A stretch of DNA of 64,000 nucleotides. Origin: Dactylosporangium fulvum (GTDB lineage: Bacteria > Actinomycetota > Actinomycetes > Mycobacteriales > Micromonosporaceae). Positions 1 through 8,322 of the stretch are shown here, piece by piece. Within the stretch, counting starts at the first letter, position 1. Each line of letters opens with the position of its first letter. The stretch lies in assembly GCF_025137375.1 (NCBI RefSeq), contig NZ_CP073720.1, positions 7,650,501 to 7,714,500 of the forward strand, in the 5' to 3' direction. The translations under genes were made by a program, and so were the position numbers. The notes below the pieces were generated by a model that saw only the letters and a list, made by a program, of their open reading frames with translations, was not told where the DNA came from and ran no database searches.

Positions 1-127
1 ATCTCAAGCAGTAGCGCAGGACGACTGAGCCGCGTCGACCGGTCCGACCAACGGGCGGCACGTGCCGGCACATGCACTGTCGCCGCGTTCCGCCCCCTAT
101 CCGCAGCACACCTTCGGAGAGTCGCCC

Positions 128-1021
128 TTGTTCCTCCAAGACGCGATCAACACGGTATCACTGGCGAGTATCTACCTGCTATTCGCGACCGGCATGAGCC
201 TCGTATGGGGCACGACGGGGATTCTCAACTTCGCTCACGGATCGCTTTTCCTCGCATCCATCTATGCCGCCCATATCGTCGCGCTCGAGACGACGCTCTC
301 GTTCGTCGGCGCCATGATCGTCGGAGTGGTCGTCGGCGCCGTGCTCGCTGTCGTGCTCTACATCGGGGCGTTCAACCTGGTCCTCCGGCGTGTCCGCGAC
401 AAGGCGTCGGCGGAGCTGCAGATCCTCATAGCAGGCATCGGTTTCGACGGCCTTCTCGTCGCCATCATCGCCCGCAACACCTTGAGTGAGCCTTTCGGGC
501 TGTCCAACACGACGTACCGAACCGTGACGTACGACGTCTTCGGCGCGTTCGTCACGAACACTCGCATCTACGTCGTCATTCTGGCACTGGCGTTGACGAC
601 CGCCATCGGCGTGTGGGCCAAGAGGACACGTTCCGGACTCGCCATGCGCGCGATTGGAGTGGATCCCGAGATCGCCTCGCTGATGGGAGTCAACCGGGGA
701 CGGATGACGCTCATGATCATGGCGATCTCGGGGGCACTTGCCGGTCTGACCGGCGTGCTGCTGGTGTACGTATCCGCCGCCGTCGTGCCGACGACGGGTA
801 CGAACCTGCTCATCAAGGGATTCGCGATCGTCGTGCTGGGCGGCGTCGGCAGCATGACCGGTGTGGTCGTCGGCGCTCTCACCCTCGCACTGGCGGAAAC
901 AATCATCAACACGTACACGCCCGGCTCGTGGGTGAACGCCGTCGCCTTTGGTCTGATCCTCGTCGTGCTCCTGCTGCGCCCGCAGGGACTCTTCGGCAAG
1001 AAGGAGGTGCGGCGGACATGA
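128..1021 (+). CDS. livH: Branched-chain-amino-acid-type ABC transporter permease LivH
   Basis: Integral membrane permease of a HAAT-family (hydrophobic or polar amino acid) ABC importer. The product is rich in long hydrophobic segments and has the LivH-type start (SLASIYLLFATGMSLVWG) followed by the GILNFAHGSLFL stretch. From TTG 128 it is 297 residues, the usual family length. TTG 128 is preferred because GGAGAG lies just upstream and the first membrane segment then begins about ten residues in, as in relatives. A GTG at 62 would add 22 unlikely residues. The stop overlaps the next start as ATGA, so it is translationally coupled to the livM-livG fusion. The solute-binding protein is not in the window and may lie upstream. 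The substrate cannot be read from the sequence. Confidence 0.9.
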   Translation: MFLQDAINTVSLASIYLLFATGMSLVWGTTGILNFAHGSLFLASIYAAHIVALETTLSFVGAMIVGVVVGAVLAVVLYIGAFNLVLRRVRDKASAELQILIAGIGFDGLLVAIIARNTLSEPFGLSNTTYRTVTYDVFGAFVTNTRIYVVILALALTTAIGVWAKRTRSGLAMRAIGVDPEIASLMGVNRGRMTLMIMAISGALAGLTGVLLVYVSAAVVPTTGTNLLIKGFAIVVLGGVGSMTGVVVGALTLALAETIINTYTPGSWVNAVAFGLILVVLLLRPQGLFGKKEVRRT

Positions 1022-2721
1022 CCGTCTGGTACGAGTCGAACCTGATCCTCATCCAGTCGACGTTCATCTTTCTGATGCTCGCACTGAGCATCCAGATACC
1101 GGTCCGATGGGGCGTCCTCACCTTCGGGGGTCTGGGCTGCTTCGGCGTGGGCGCATACACCGCGGCCATCTTGACCATCCGTACCGGTCTCCCCCAGTTC
1201 CTGATCCTCATACTCGCCGTACTGGCCGGGGCGCTCGTCAGCCTGCTGATCGGGCTGGTCTGCGCTCGGCTCGACGGCATGTACCTGGCCATGGCCACCC
1301 TCGCCTTCGATCTGATCGTCGGTGTCGTCGCGATCAACGGCGGCTCACTGACCGGCGGAGTCGACGGCCTGTACGGGGTTGTCGCAGACGTGAGCACAGC
1401 AACGCTCGCGACGCTCGCCGGCATCGGTCTTGCAACGGCTGTCTACCTGCAGCGAGGGAGGCTCGGGCGGGCGACCACGGCCGTACGCGACGACCCGGAG
1501 CTGGGCGTGTCCCTCGGCATCAACGTGCGGCGCTACCGCCACATGGCTTTCACGATCAGCGGTGCCCTGGCGGCGTGCGCGGGTGTGATGTATGTACGGG
1601 TGAACACCACGATCACGCCCGACAACATCCAGTTCGGCGCACTCGTTGTCGCCATGACCATGGTGATCGTCGGCGGTTGGAAGTCGTCACTCGGAACCCT
1701 CGTCGGGGTGATCATCTTTACCTGGCTGCCGCCGCATCTCGGCATGTTCCAAACGTGGCAGGCGGTCATCTACAGTGCGCTCGTGCTTGTCGCGGCCGTA
1801 CTGGTTCCGACCGGTGCGGCCGGCGTCGCCCGAGCAGCCGCAAGCATGATCAGGGACCGGCGGCGGCGCACCGGAGGTACGGCCGCCGTGGCCGCCGGAG
1901 CCGTTCCCGAGGCACCAGCGGCGCCGCGACCGGCGGCCGAAATCCAACGATCGCTGCCCGACGGAGGTCCAGTCGTCGAGGTGCAGAGCCTCTCCGTGCA
2001 CTTCGGCGGGGTCAAGGCGGTCGACGATGTGTCCTTCACCGTCCAGCGAGGCGAGCTCTTCGGCATTCTGGGGCCCAACGGGTCGGGCAAGAGCACACTG
2101 CTTGCCGCGTTGACACGGTTCGTCGACCCTGTCAAGGGACGCATCGTGTTCTACGGCGAGGACTGCACAGGCATCGCGCAGTACGCGCTCGGCCGGCGTG
2201 GCATCGCCCGGACGTTCCAGACCGTACGCCTGCTCGAAGACTTGCGGGTCGTGGAGAACGTGCTCCTCGGCAACGACCGCACCGGCCGCGGCGAACGGTC
2301 GCAGCCGTCCGCGAGACAGAAGGCCACCCGATGGCACGACGCGTTGGCCGCTCTGGCCCGGGTCGGCCTCCAGGGGACCGAGCTCCACTATCCGAGCGAA
2401 CTGTCGTACGGGCAGCAACGGCGTGTAGAGATCGCCCGGGCGATCGTCGGCACTCCGGACGTCCTCCTGCTGGACGAACCGGTCGCCGGAATGAACCGTG
2501 AGGAGCGAATCGAGATCGCCGCCTTGTTGCGGTCGCTGAAAGACGATGGCCTCACGCTGATCCTCGTGGAGCATGACGTCGAGATGATGGTCTCCATCTG
2601 CGACCGGCTGTTGGCTATGAACTTCGGCCAGGAGATCGCTCACGGAGCGCCGGCCGACGTGCTCGCGCATCCGGCCGTTCGAGAGGCTTACCTGGGAAGG
2701 CGGGCGGCTGTCGATGCTTGA
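1018..2721 (+). CDS. Fused LivM permease - LivG ATPase of branched-chain-type ABC importer
   Basis: A single 567-residue protein that joins the second permease to one ATPase of the importer. Residues 1 to about 300 are a LivM-type membrane domain. A Pro/Ala-rich linker follows at about 285-318. Residues 319-567 are a LivG-type nucleotide-binding domain with Walker A GPNGSGKST (from about 352), signature LSYGQQRRVE and Walker B VLLLDEP. ATG 1018 overlaps the livH stop, and its 3' end overlaps livF by 8 bases, so livH, livMG and livF form one operon. livM-livG fusions are known in actinobacteria. The fusion fixes a 1:1 ratio of this permease and ATPase. Confidence 0.9.
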   Translation: MTVWYESNLILIQSTFIFLMLALSIQIPVRWGVLTFGGLGCFGVGAYTAAILTIRTGLPQFLILILAVLAGALVSLLIGLVCARLDGMYLAMATLAFDLIVGVVAINGGSLTGGVDGLYGVVADVSTATLATLAGIGLATAVYLQRGRLGRATTAVRDDPELGVSLGINVRRYRHMAFTISGALAACAGVMYVRVNTTITPDNIQFGALVVAMTMVIVGGWKSSLGTLVGVIIFTWLPPHLGMFQTWQAVIYSALVLVAAVLVPTGAAGVARAAASMIRDRRRRTGGTAAVAAGAVPEAPAAPRPAAEIQRSLPDGGPVVEVQSLSVHFGGVKAVDDVSFTVQRGELFGILGPNGSGKSTLLAALTRFVDPVKGRIVFYGEDCTGIAQYALGRRGIARTFQTVRLLEDLRVVENVLLGNDRTGRGERSQPSARQKATRWHDALAALARVGLQGTELHYPSELSYGQQRRVEIARAIVGTPDVLLLDEPVAGMNREERIEIAALLRSLKDDGLTLILVEHDVEMMVSICDRLLAMNFGQEIAHGAPADVLAHPAVREAYLGRRAAVDA

Positions 2722-3451
2722 GGTTGCGGACCTCCACGTGCACTACGGCAAGCTTGCGGCGGTTCAGGGAGTGTCGTTGCGAGTGGAGCCGGGCGCGGTC
2801 ACGCTCGTCATCGGCGTCAACGGCGCAGGCAAGTCGACGACCCTTCGGGCAATCGCCGGACTTCACCGGCCGACGAGCGGCGTGGTAACGGTGGACGGCA
2901 GGGCGATCACCGGCCGGCCGGCGCACGACGTCGTCCGGGACGGCGTGGTGCTTGTGCCCGAGGGTCGACGGATCTTCGCCCCCCTTACCGTTCTCGAGAA
3001 CCTCCGGATGGGCGCTTACACGGCCAAACGCGAGCAGACGGCCGAATCCATCCGGGAAATCTTCGAGCTGTTTCCCATCCTGCAGGAACGGCGGTCGACG
3101 CCGGCCGGCCTACTCAGCGGCGGCGAGCAGCAGATGCTCGCCTTCGGTCGCGCGCTTGCCGCTCGGCCGAAGTACATCCTCCTCGACGAGCCGTCCATGG
3201 GACTGGCGCCCGCCGTGTTCGACACCATTCTCGACAACATCGGGCGCATGGCCGCCACGGGCATCGGCATCCTGATGGTCGAGCAGAACGCCGAGGCCTG
3301 CCTCTCCCTCGCCAAGGACGTCGTCATCCTCGCTCAGGGCAAGGTCGCGCATTCGGGAGCCGCCGGGGCCTTGCAGTCGGAGCACGCATTCCTGCGCACG
3401 TTCCTCGGCGAGTCGGCGTTTTCGGCGGCAAAGTCTGAGCGAGACGGGTGA
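2714..3451 (+). CDS. livF: Branched-chain-amino-acid-type ABC transporter ATPase LivF
   Basis: Second ATPase of the importer, 245 residues, cytoplasmic and membrane-associated. Walker A is GVNGAGKST near residue 36, the signature is LLSGGEQQML and Walker B is YILLDEPSMGLAP, all intact and typical of LivF. ATG 2714 overlaps the stop of the livMG fusion. An 8-bp inverted repeat follows the stop and probably ends the operon. Its family suggests amino acid, amide or urea-like substrates, but nothing here decides which. Confidence 0.92.
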   Translation: MLEVADLHVHYGKLAAVQGVSLRVEPGAVTLVIGVNGAGKSTTLRAIAGLHRPTSGVVTVDGRAITGRPAHDVVRDGVVLVPEGRRIFAPLTVLENLRMGAYTAKREQTAESIREIFELFPILQERRSTPAGLLSGGEQQMLAFGRALAARPKYILLDEPSMGLAPAVFDTILDNIGRMAATGIGILMVEQNAEACLSLAKDVVILAQGKVAHSGAAGALQSEHAFLRTFLGESAFSAAKSERDG

Positions 3452-3456
3452 GAGCG

Positions 3457-3500
3457 CCCGGCAACGTGGTGTGGTGTCACTGACCGAGCAGCTTGCCGGG
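3457..3500 (+). terminator. Candidate terminator after livF
   Basis: CCCGGCAA at 3457-3464 is complementary to TTGCCGGG at 3493-3500, with a 28-base loop. It begins six bases after the livF stop and has no T-run. It could act as a factor-independent terminator of the actinobacterial kind or simply stabilise the transcript. Confidence 0.35.
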
Positions 3501-3642
3501 ACGTCAATGCACGTCGAGCAAACAAACCCGATGCTGTCCGCGGACCACGACCCCGCCGTCGCCGAAGGTTTGGAAGGGTATTGAACTAACTCCGTTGGTG
3601 TGCGTAAAGTCGGCCTCAACCGCGAACTACGGAGGCACCGCC

Positions 3643-3801
3643 ATGAGTGGCTTCACGCCTACTCCGCAGGACAAGTTCTCGTTTGGAGTGTGGGCGGTCG
3701 GCTGGACCGCCCGCGCCCCCTTCGACCCGGTCGAAGCCGCCGGCACGGCGTTCGAGCGTCTCGACCAACTGGCCATGGAACACCTGCTGGGCGTGCGATG
3801 A
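3643..3801 (+). pseudogene. xylA: xylA reduced to its two ends (internal in-frame deletion of xylose isomerase)
   Basis: This 52-codon frame starts with the xylose isomerase N-terminus (TPTPQDKFSFGVWAVGW) and ends with the family C-terminus (FERLDQLAMEHLLGVR). Xylose isomerases are about 385-395 residues, so roughly 340 codons, including all metal-binding and catalytic residues, are missing and the frame has been kept. A good ribosome binding site (GGAGG) precedes ATG 3643, and the stop overlaps xylB as ATGA. The xylose operon leader is at 3501-3642, with TTGAACTAAC at 3581-3590. The product cannot isomerise xylose. It may survive because its translation feeds xylB, or because the deletion is recent. 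A second full xylA could exist elsewhere. Confidence 0.85.
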
Positions 3802-5183
3802 CACTGGTTGCCGGGGTCGACTCGTCGACCCAGTCGACCAAGGTCGTGGTGTGCGACGCGGACACCGGTGCGGTGCTCCGCGAGGGCCGCGCCGCGCACC
3901 CCGACGGCACCGAGGTCGATCCGCGGTTGTGGTGGGCCGCGTTCGAGCAGGCCAGCGCCGGGCTGCTGGACGGTGTCGCCGCGATCGGCGTCGGCGGGCA
4001 GCAGCAGGGCATGGTCTGCCTCGACGAGGCCGGCGAGGTAGTGCGTCCCGCCCTGCTGTGGAACGACACCCGCTCGGCGCGCGCCGCGGTCGACCTCACC
4101 GGCGAGTTCGGCGGCCCGCAGGCGTGGGCCGACGCGGTCGGGCTGGTGCCGGTGGCCAGCTTCACGGTCACCAAGCTGCGCTGGTTCGCCCGCGCCGAGC
4201 CGGAACTCGCGGCCCGGACCACCACGGTGCTGCTGCCGCACGACTGGCTCACCCACCGGCTGCGCGCGGACGGGGGCGAGCCGACGACCGACCGCGGCGA
4301 CGCCTCCGGCACCGGGTACTGGTCGCCGGCGACCGGGGAATACCGCCGGGACCTGCTGCAGCTCGCCTTCGGCCGGGACCTGGCGCTGCCCCGGGTCGCC
4401 GGGCCCGCCGAGACGGTCGGCGAGACCGCGTCCGGCGCGGTGCTCGCGGCCGGCACCGGTGACACCATGGGCGCGGCGCTCGGCGTCGGCCTGCGGCCCG
4501 GCGATGTGGTGGTGTCGCTGGGCACCTCGGGATGTGCGTTCGGGGTGAGTGAGGTTCCGACCGCCGACGCGAGCGGGCTGGTGGCCGGCTACGCCGACGC
4601 GACCGGCCGGTTCCTCCCGCTGGTGTGCACGCTCAACGCGGCCCGGGTGCTGGTCACGGTCGCCGGCCTGCTGGGCCGGTCGCTGGCCGAGTTCGACGAG
4701 TTGGCGCTCTCGGCGCCGCCGGGCGCGGGCGGGTTGACGCTCCTGCCGTACCTGGACGGGGAACGCACCCCCAACCTGCCCGACGCGCGCGGTCTGCTCG
4801 CCGGGCTGACCCGGGCGAACGCGTCGGCGGCGAACCTGGCGCGGGCCGCGGTGGAGGGCATGCTCGGCGGCCTCGCCGACGCCCTCGACGCGCTCCGCGC
4901 CCAGGGCACACCGGTCAACCGGGTACTGCTGATCGGCGGCGCGGCCAAGTCCCGCGCGGTACGGGCGATCGCGCCGGCGCTGTTCGACGCGCCGGTGAGC
5001 GTGCCGAGCCCCGGCGAGTACGTCGCGCTCGGCGCGGCACGTCAGGCGGCCTGGGCGCTGTCCGGCGGTGCCGAGCCGCCGCAGTGGCCGGTCGCGGCCG
5101 AGGAGGTCGCCGCCGCCGGCACCCCGGAGGTGCACGAGCGCTACATCGACGTCCGCCAACGGGCGCTACGGCTGTTGACGTAA
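3798..5183 (+). CDS. xylB: Xylulokinase
   Basis: FGGY-family carbohydrate kinase of 461 residues that phosphorylates D-xylulose to xylulose 5-phosphate with ATP. The N-terminal phosphate-1 motif is VAGVDSSTQSTKVVV. IGVGGQQQGMV and PALLWNDTRS are characteristic of xylulokinase, and the C-terminal ATP-site region contains VLLIGGAAKSRAVR. It overlaps the collapsed xylA by ATGA, the normal xylAB coupling. It appears intact, so xylulose entering from another source could still be phosphorylated. Confidence 0.9.
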   Translation: MTLVAGVDSSTQSTKVVVCDADTGAVLREGRAAHPDGTEVDPRLWWAAFEQASAGLLDGVAAIGVGGQQQGMVCLDEAGEVVRPALLWNDTRSARAAVDLTGEFGGPQAWADAVGLVPVASFTVTKLRWFARAEPELAARTTTVLLPHDWLTHRLRADGGEPTTDRGDASGTGYWSPATGEYRRDLLQLAFGRDLALPRVAGPAETVGETASGAVLAAGTGDTMGAALGVGLRPGDVVVSLGTSGCAFGVSEVPTADASGLVAGYADATGRFLPLVCTLNAARVLVTVAGLLGRSLAEFDELALSAPPGAGGLTLLPYLDGERTPNLPDARGLLAGLTRANASAANLARAAVEGMLGGLADALDALRAQGTPVNRVLLIGGAAKSRAVRAIAPALFDAPVSVPSPGEYVALGAARQAAWALSGGAEPPQWPVAAEEVAAAGTPEVHERYIDVRQRALRLLT

Positions 5184-5199
5184 CGCGACGGAACACGGC

Positions 5200-5230
5200 G
5201 GCGCCGGATCCCCGCCCAGGACCCGGCGCC
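5200..5230. terminator. Bidirectional terminator between xylB and the Ter island
   Basis: GGCGCCGG (5200-5207) pairs with CCGGCGCC (5223-5230). The stem extends inward across one mismatch to 5210/5220. It lies between two convergent genes, 16 bases after the xylB stop, and probably serves both. Confidence 0.55.
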
Positions 5231-5280
5231 GCACCTCCATCGCCACCCACGCAAAGCGGCTGGCAAGGGCACGGCTGTCG

Positions 5281-6048
5281 TCAACGGGCGCCACCCAAGG
5301 GGTTGTTGCCGGCGAAGCCGCCCTGCCCGACCCCGAACCGCCCGGCAAGACCGGCGCCGGCGAGCGCGTCGAACGGTGGCAGCAGCTCGGCGGGCTGGAC
5401 GATGACCAAGCCGTCACCGCTGAACTGCATCTGCCAGCTCTCCCCGGTGTTGCCCCGCGGCCGCCACACCGAAGACGAGGTGACAGCGGCCTGCATGTTG
5501 ACCTGTAGGCTGGACGTCCAGGCCAGCACCGCGTCGGCGTCGGCGAAGTAGTAGTTGTTGGGCGTGACCCGCATGACCAACGGCGCGCCGGTCGTGGTGA
5601 TGGCGACCTTGCCCTGGCCGGTGAGCTCGATGTTGTACGAGCCGGCGCCGGCGACCTGCACGTGCGAGTCGATCCGGACGATGTCCCAGTGCAGCGACGT
5701 GTCGAACGCCAGCACGTTCGCACCGTCGACGGTCAGGCCGTCGCCGGTCAGGTCGAGGATGTGAATGTCCTGCGCCTGGTTGGCCAGGAAGACGGTGCCG
5801 TTGCCGGAGACCCGCATCAGATTGAGGCCCTCACCGGTCAGGCGTCGGGTGATGTGCGAGTCCCAGCTCTCGTAGCTGGCGTCGAAGTTGACGCCGCCTT
5901 GATAGGCGACCATGGCACCCTTCCGGGCGAAGAACTCGTTCATGCCGCTCTGCGGGCCGAGGATGGCCTTCAGCATCTTCCCGTTCTGCAACGCAAACCG
6001 CTCGTTCCCGGCGACCACGGCGTTGGCCAGCAGCGTGCTCTGGTACAT
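5281..6048 (-). CDS. AIM24 family protein (last gene of the Ter operon)
   Basis: 255-residue protein of the AIM24/DUF124 family, a double-layered beta fold resembling TRAP (trp RNA-binding attenuation protein) subunits. Family features visible here are MLKAILGPQSGMNEFFARKG near the start, then repeated short beta strands with glycine turns (LTGEGLNLMRVSG, VFLANQAQDIHILDL). A Gly-rich tail follows residue 225. ATG 6048 has GAGGAGG upstream. It lies 10 bases behind a second AIM24 gene and shares the minus-strand operon with TerD fusions. AIM24 proteins commonly accompany TerD genes in actinobacteria, but their biochemical role is not established. Confidence 0.85.
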   Translation of the reverse strand: MYQSTLLANAVVAGNERFALQNGKMLKAILGPQSGMNEFFARKGAMVAYQGGVNFDASYESWDSHITRRLTGEGLNLMRVSGNGTVFLANQAQDIHILDLTGDGLTVDGANVLAFDTSLHWDIVRIDSHVQVAGAGSYNIELTGQGKVAITTTGAPLVMRVTPNNYYFADADAVLAWTSSLQVNMQAAVTSSSVWRPRGNTGESWQMQFSGDGLVIVQPAELLPPFDALAGAGLAGRFGVGQGGFAGNNPLGGAR

Positions 6049-6058
6049 GTCGGCCTCC

Positions 6059-6736
6059 TCAACCCCGCATCTGAAAGTTCGGGCGCGCGTCCTCGCTCGG
6101 CTGGACCATCACAAATCCCTGCCCGGAGAAGCCCAGCTGGAAAGCCTCGCCCGAGCCGCGCCCGATCAGGCTGCCGAAGCGAACGGTGCGCTTGGGCTGA
6201 ATGCTCAGGCCTTCGGTGAAGGCGACCAGGGCGTCCGTGTCCACAAAGGTGGGCGCCTCCCGGGTGTCCAGCACCACCGGCGTTCCCTTGCTCGTGAGCG
6301 CGACCCAGCCCTGGCCCCGGAGTACGACGTTGAACATGCCCATCCCGGAGAGCATGCTGACGCCGCGCACGCGCTCGATGTTCCACTGCAGCGTCGTGTC
6401 GAAAGCGAGGATGTTCTTGCCGTTGACGCTCAGCGCCTCGCCGGCGAGCTGGATGACGACCACGTCCTTGCCGTAGTCGGCGAGGTAGAGCTCGCCCTGC
6501 CCGGTGCAGCTCATCAGCGGAACCCCCTCGCCGGTGGCCCAGGAGCGGACCATGTTGCCCAGCTGGGGCGGGTTGGGGTTGAAGTCGATCAGGCCTTCGT
6601 AGGCGATCATGGATCCGGCGCGGGCCCACAGATCCTGACCCGGAGCCATGATCACCTTGGCCATCTTGCCGCCGTGGATGCTCATCCGGTCCCGGATCTG
6701 CGTCTGCCCATAGTGTTGCAGCAACGGACTGTGCAC
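6059..6736 (-). CDS. AIM24 family protein
   Basis: 225-residue AIM24/DUF124 protein (KMAKVIMAPGQDLWARAGSM, then FLSGQGFVMVQPSE-type C-terminal strands). GTG 6736 is chosen because GAGGGGG lies just upstream and it starts 10 bases after the previous stop. Longer versions would run into the TerD-AIM24 gene. It is a paralogue of the downstream gene and of the C-terminal half of the upstream TerD-AIM24 fusion, so three AIM24 domains are made in a row, perhaps as subunits of one assembly. Confidence 0.85.
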   Translation of the reverse strand: MHSPLLQHYGQTQIRDRMSIHGGKMAKVIMAPGQDLWARAGSMIAYEGLIDFNPNPPQLGNMVRSWATGEGVPLMSCTGQGELYLADYGKDVVVIQLAGEALSVNGKNILAFDTTLQWNIERVRGVSMLSGMGMFNVVLRGQGWVALTSKGTPVVLDTREAPTFVDTDALVAFTEGLSIQPKRTVRFGSLIGRGSGEAFQLGFSGQGFVMVQPSEDARPNFQMRG

Positions 6737-6746
6737 AGCGGCCCCC

Positions 6747-8228
6747 TCAGACCTCGTAGGGCTGGACAACGACGAAGTGGCCCTGCATGCCCATGAACTG
6801 CAGCGCGACCGATTCACCACTGGCGCCGGCGTAGACCTGCCGGGACACCCGAACCTGGGTCGAGACGGAGACCCGCATCCCGGCCGTCCAGGCGACCACG
6901 GCGTTCATGTCGGCGAACGTCGGCCCCTGGCACATCAGGGTGACCGGGGTGCCCCGCGTCATCACCACGACGGTGCCCTGACCGGACACCAGGAGGTGGA
7001 ACATTCCGCCACCAGGAATGCCAGGACTCTCGATCCGCTGAACCTCCGTGTGCAGGCTCGCGTCGAGGGCCAGTATGTTGTTGGCGTTGATGCAGAGCGA
7101 CTGGCCCTGCAGCTCGACGATGTGCAGGTCGACGGCGTCCTCCGCGAGGAACACCTCGCCCTGCCCCTTGCAGGTCATCAGCTTGAGTCCCTGACCGGTG
7201 ACCGCGTTGTCGAAGAACGCCCGCAGGCCGCCCGACCCCTTGTAGCTGAACTCCACGTTTCCCTGGTAGGCCACCATCGAGCCGCGCCGCGCATACGCCT
7301 CCGGCCCCAGCGTCAGCTTGACGAGCTTGCCGTTCTGCTTGGTCCACCGGCCGGTGGTCGGCGCCTCCCGGTACTTCTGCAGGCTGACCATGACGCCCGG
7401 CTGGACCCGCTCGCTCTGCGAGGGCAGCAGTTCGCCCGGCATCGGCTGCGGCGGTCCGGGCGGCGCCTGCCCGTAGCCCGGCTGCTGCGGCGGGTACCCC
7501 GGCTGCGGCGGAAGTCCCTGGGCGGGGAAGCCCTGGGTGGGCGCCGGTTGGGGATAGCCCTGGCCCGGATAGCCGGCCGGCTGCTGTGGCGGGGCGGACG
7601 CCCCGGGCGGCGGCGCGAAGCCGGGAGCGGGTCCGGAGGGCGGCGGCGGTGCGAAGCCAGGGGCGGGAGCGGGAGCGGGAGGAGCCTCGGCCGGCGGCTC
7701 GTCGTCCACCTGGCCGCCGTAGTCGCGGATCAGGTCGGCGAGGCCTCCGCTGAATCCCTGACCCACCGCGCCGACCCGCCAGACGCCCTTGCGGTAGAGG
7801 TCGCAGATGATGATGGCCCGCTCCGGACCGAAGTCGGCGCCGGTGAAGCTGTACCGCATCACCTCCTGGCCGCCCGCCACGAGCCGGAAATACCCCGACT
7901 GCAACTGCCCGGCGGTGCCGGACCCGTCGACCGCCGCGCAGAACGACAACCGGCTGATCTTCTCCGGCACCGAGTCGAGGATCGCCCGGAAGGAGTCCGT
8001 GTCACCGGACTGCTCGCCCAGCTTCTGGATCGAGCCCTCCGGAGACTTCGGCTGGTTGAAGAAGATGAAGTACGAGTCGTCGGACAGCTTGTCGTCGGCG
8101 TCCAGCCCGAAACAGGAAATGTCCCAGGTCACACCCGGAGAGATCAGCTGTACACCGATGTACAGGTCGGTTCCGGTGGTGAACGACGAAATCGGGCTTT
8201 TCTGCCCCCGAGTGAATGTCTGAACCAC
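6747..8228 (-). CDS. TerD - AIM24 fusion protein
   Basis: 493-residue two-domain protein. Residues 1-170 are a TerD domain (VQTFTRGQKSPIS start, YFIFFNQPKSPEGSI, VWRVGAVGQGFSGGLADLIRDYG end). Residues 175-280 form a Pro/Gly/Gln-rich low-complexity linker. Residues 280-493 are an AIM24 domain with the same strand pattern as the next two genes. GTG 8228 with AGGAG upstream gives the expected TerD N-terminus. A longer reading would add 21 residues with no ribosome binding site. TerD domains bind calcium, and this one keeps GLDADDKLSDDSYF but lacks the canonical FDLDASA run, so its calcium affinity may differ. It is probably a scaffold linking the TerD and AIM24 layers. Confidence 0.88.
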   Translation of the reverse strand: MVQTFTRGQKSPISSFTTGTDLYIGVQLISPGVTWDISCFGLDADDKLSDDSYFIFFNQPKSPEGSIQKLGEQSGDTDSFRAILDSVPEKISRLSFCAAVDGSGTAGQLQSGYFRLVAGGQEVMRYSFTGADFGPERAIIICDLYRKGVWRVGAVGQGFSGGLADLIRDYGGQVDDEPPAEAPPAPAPAPGFAPPPPSGPAPGFAPPPGASAPPQQPAGYPGQGYPQPAPTQGFPAQGLPPQPGYPPQQPGYGQAPPGPPQPMPGELLPSQSERVQPGVMVSLQKYREAPTTGRWTKQNGKLVKLTLGPEAYARRGSMVAYQGNVEFSYKGSGGLRAFFDNAVTGQGLKLMTCKGQGEVFLAEDAVDLHIVELQGQSLCINANNILALDASLHTEVQRIESPGIPGGGMFHLLVSGQGTVVVMTRGTPVTLMCQGPTFADMNAVVAWTAGMRVSVSTQVRVSRQVYAGASGESVALQFMGMQGHFVVVQPYEV

Positions 8229-8322
8229 GTGATCTCCTCGGCTACCAACGACGTCACGTCTGCGATCATGGTGTAGCGACGCCGCACGCATGGCGCCGAA
8301 TGCTTCGATTCCGCCGTCCGGT

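Noticed and set aside
3643..3801. The 52-codon xylA remnant as a normal leader peptide
   Set aside because: Both ends match the two ends of xylose isomerase, which a leader peptide would not. Deletion is the simpler explanation.
3627..5159. Long open frame opposite xylB (over 500 codons)
   Set aside because: It mirrors the GC-rich third codon positions of xylB, is almost all Arg/Gly/Ala and has no family motif.
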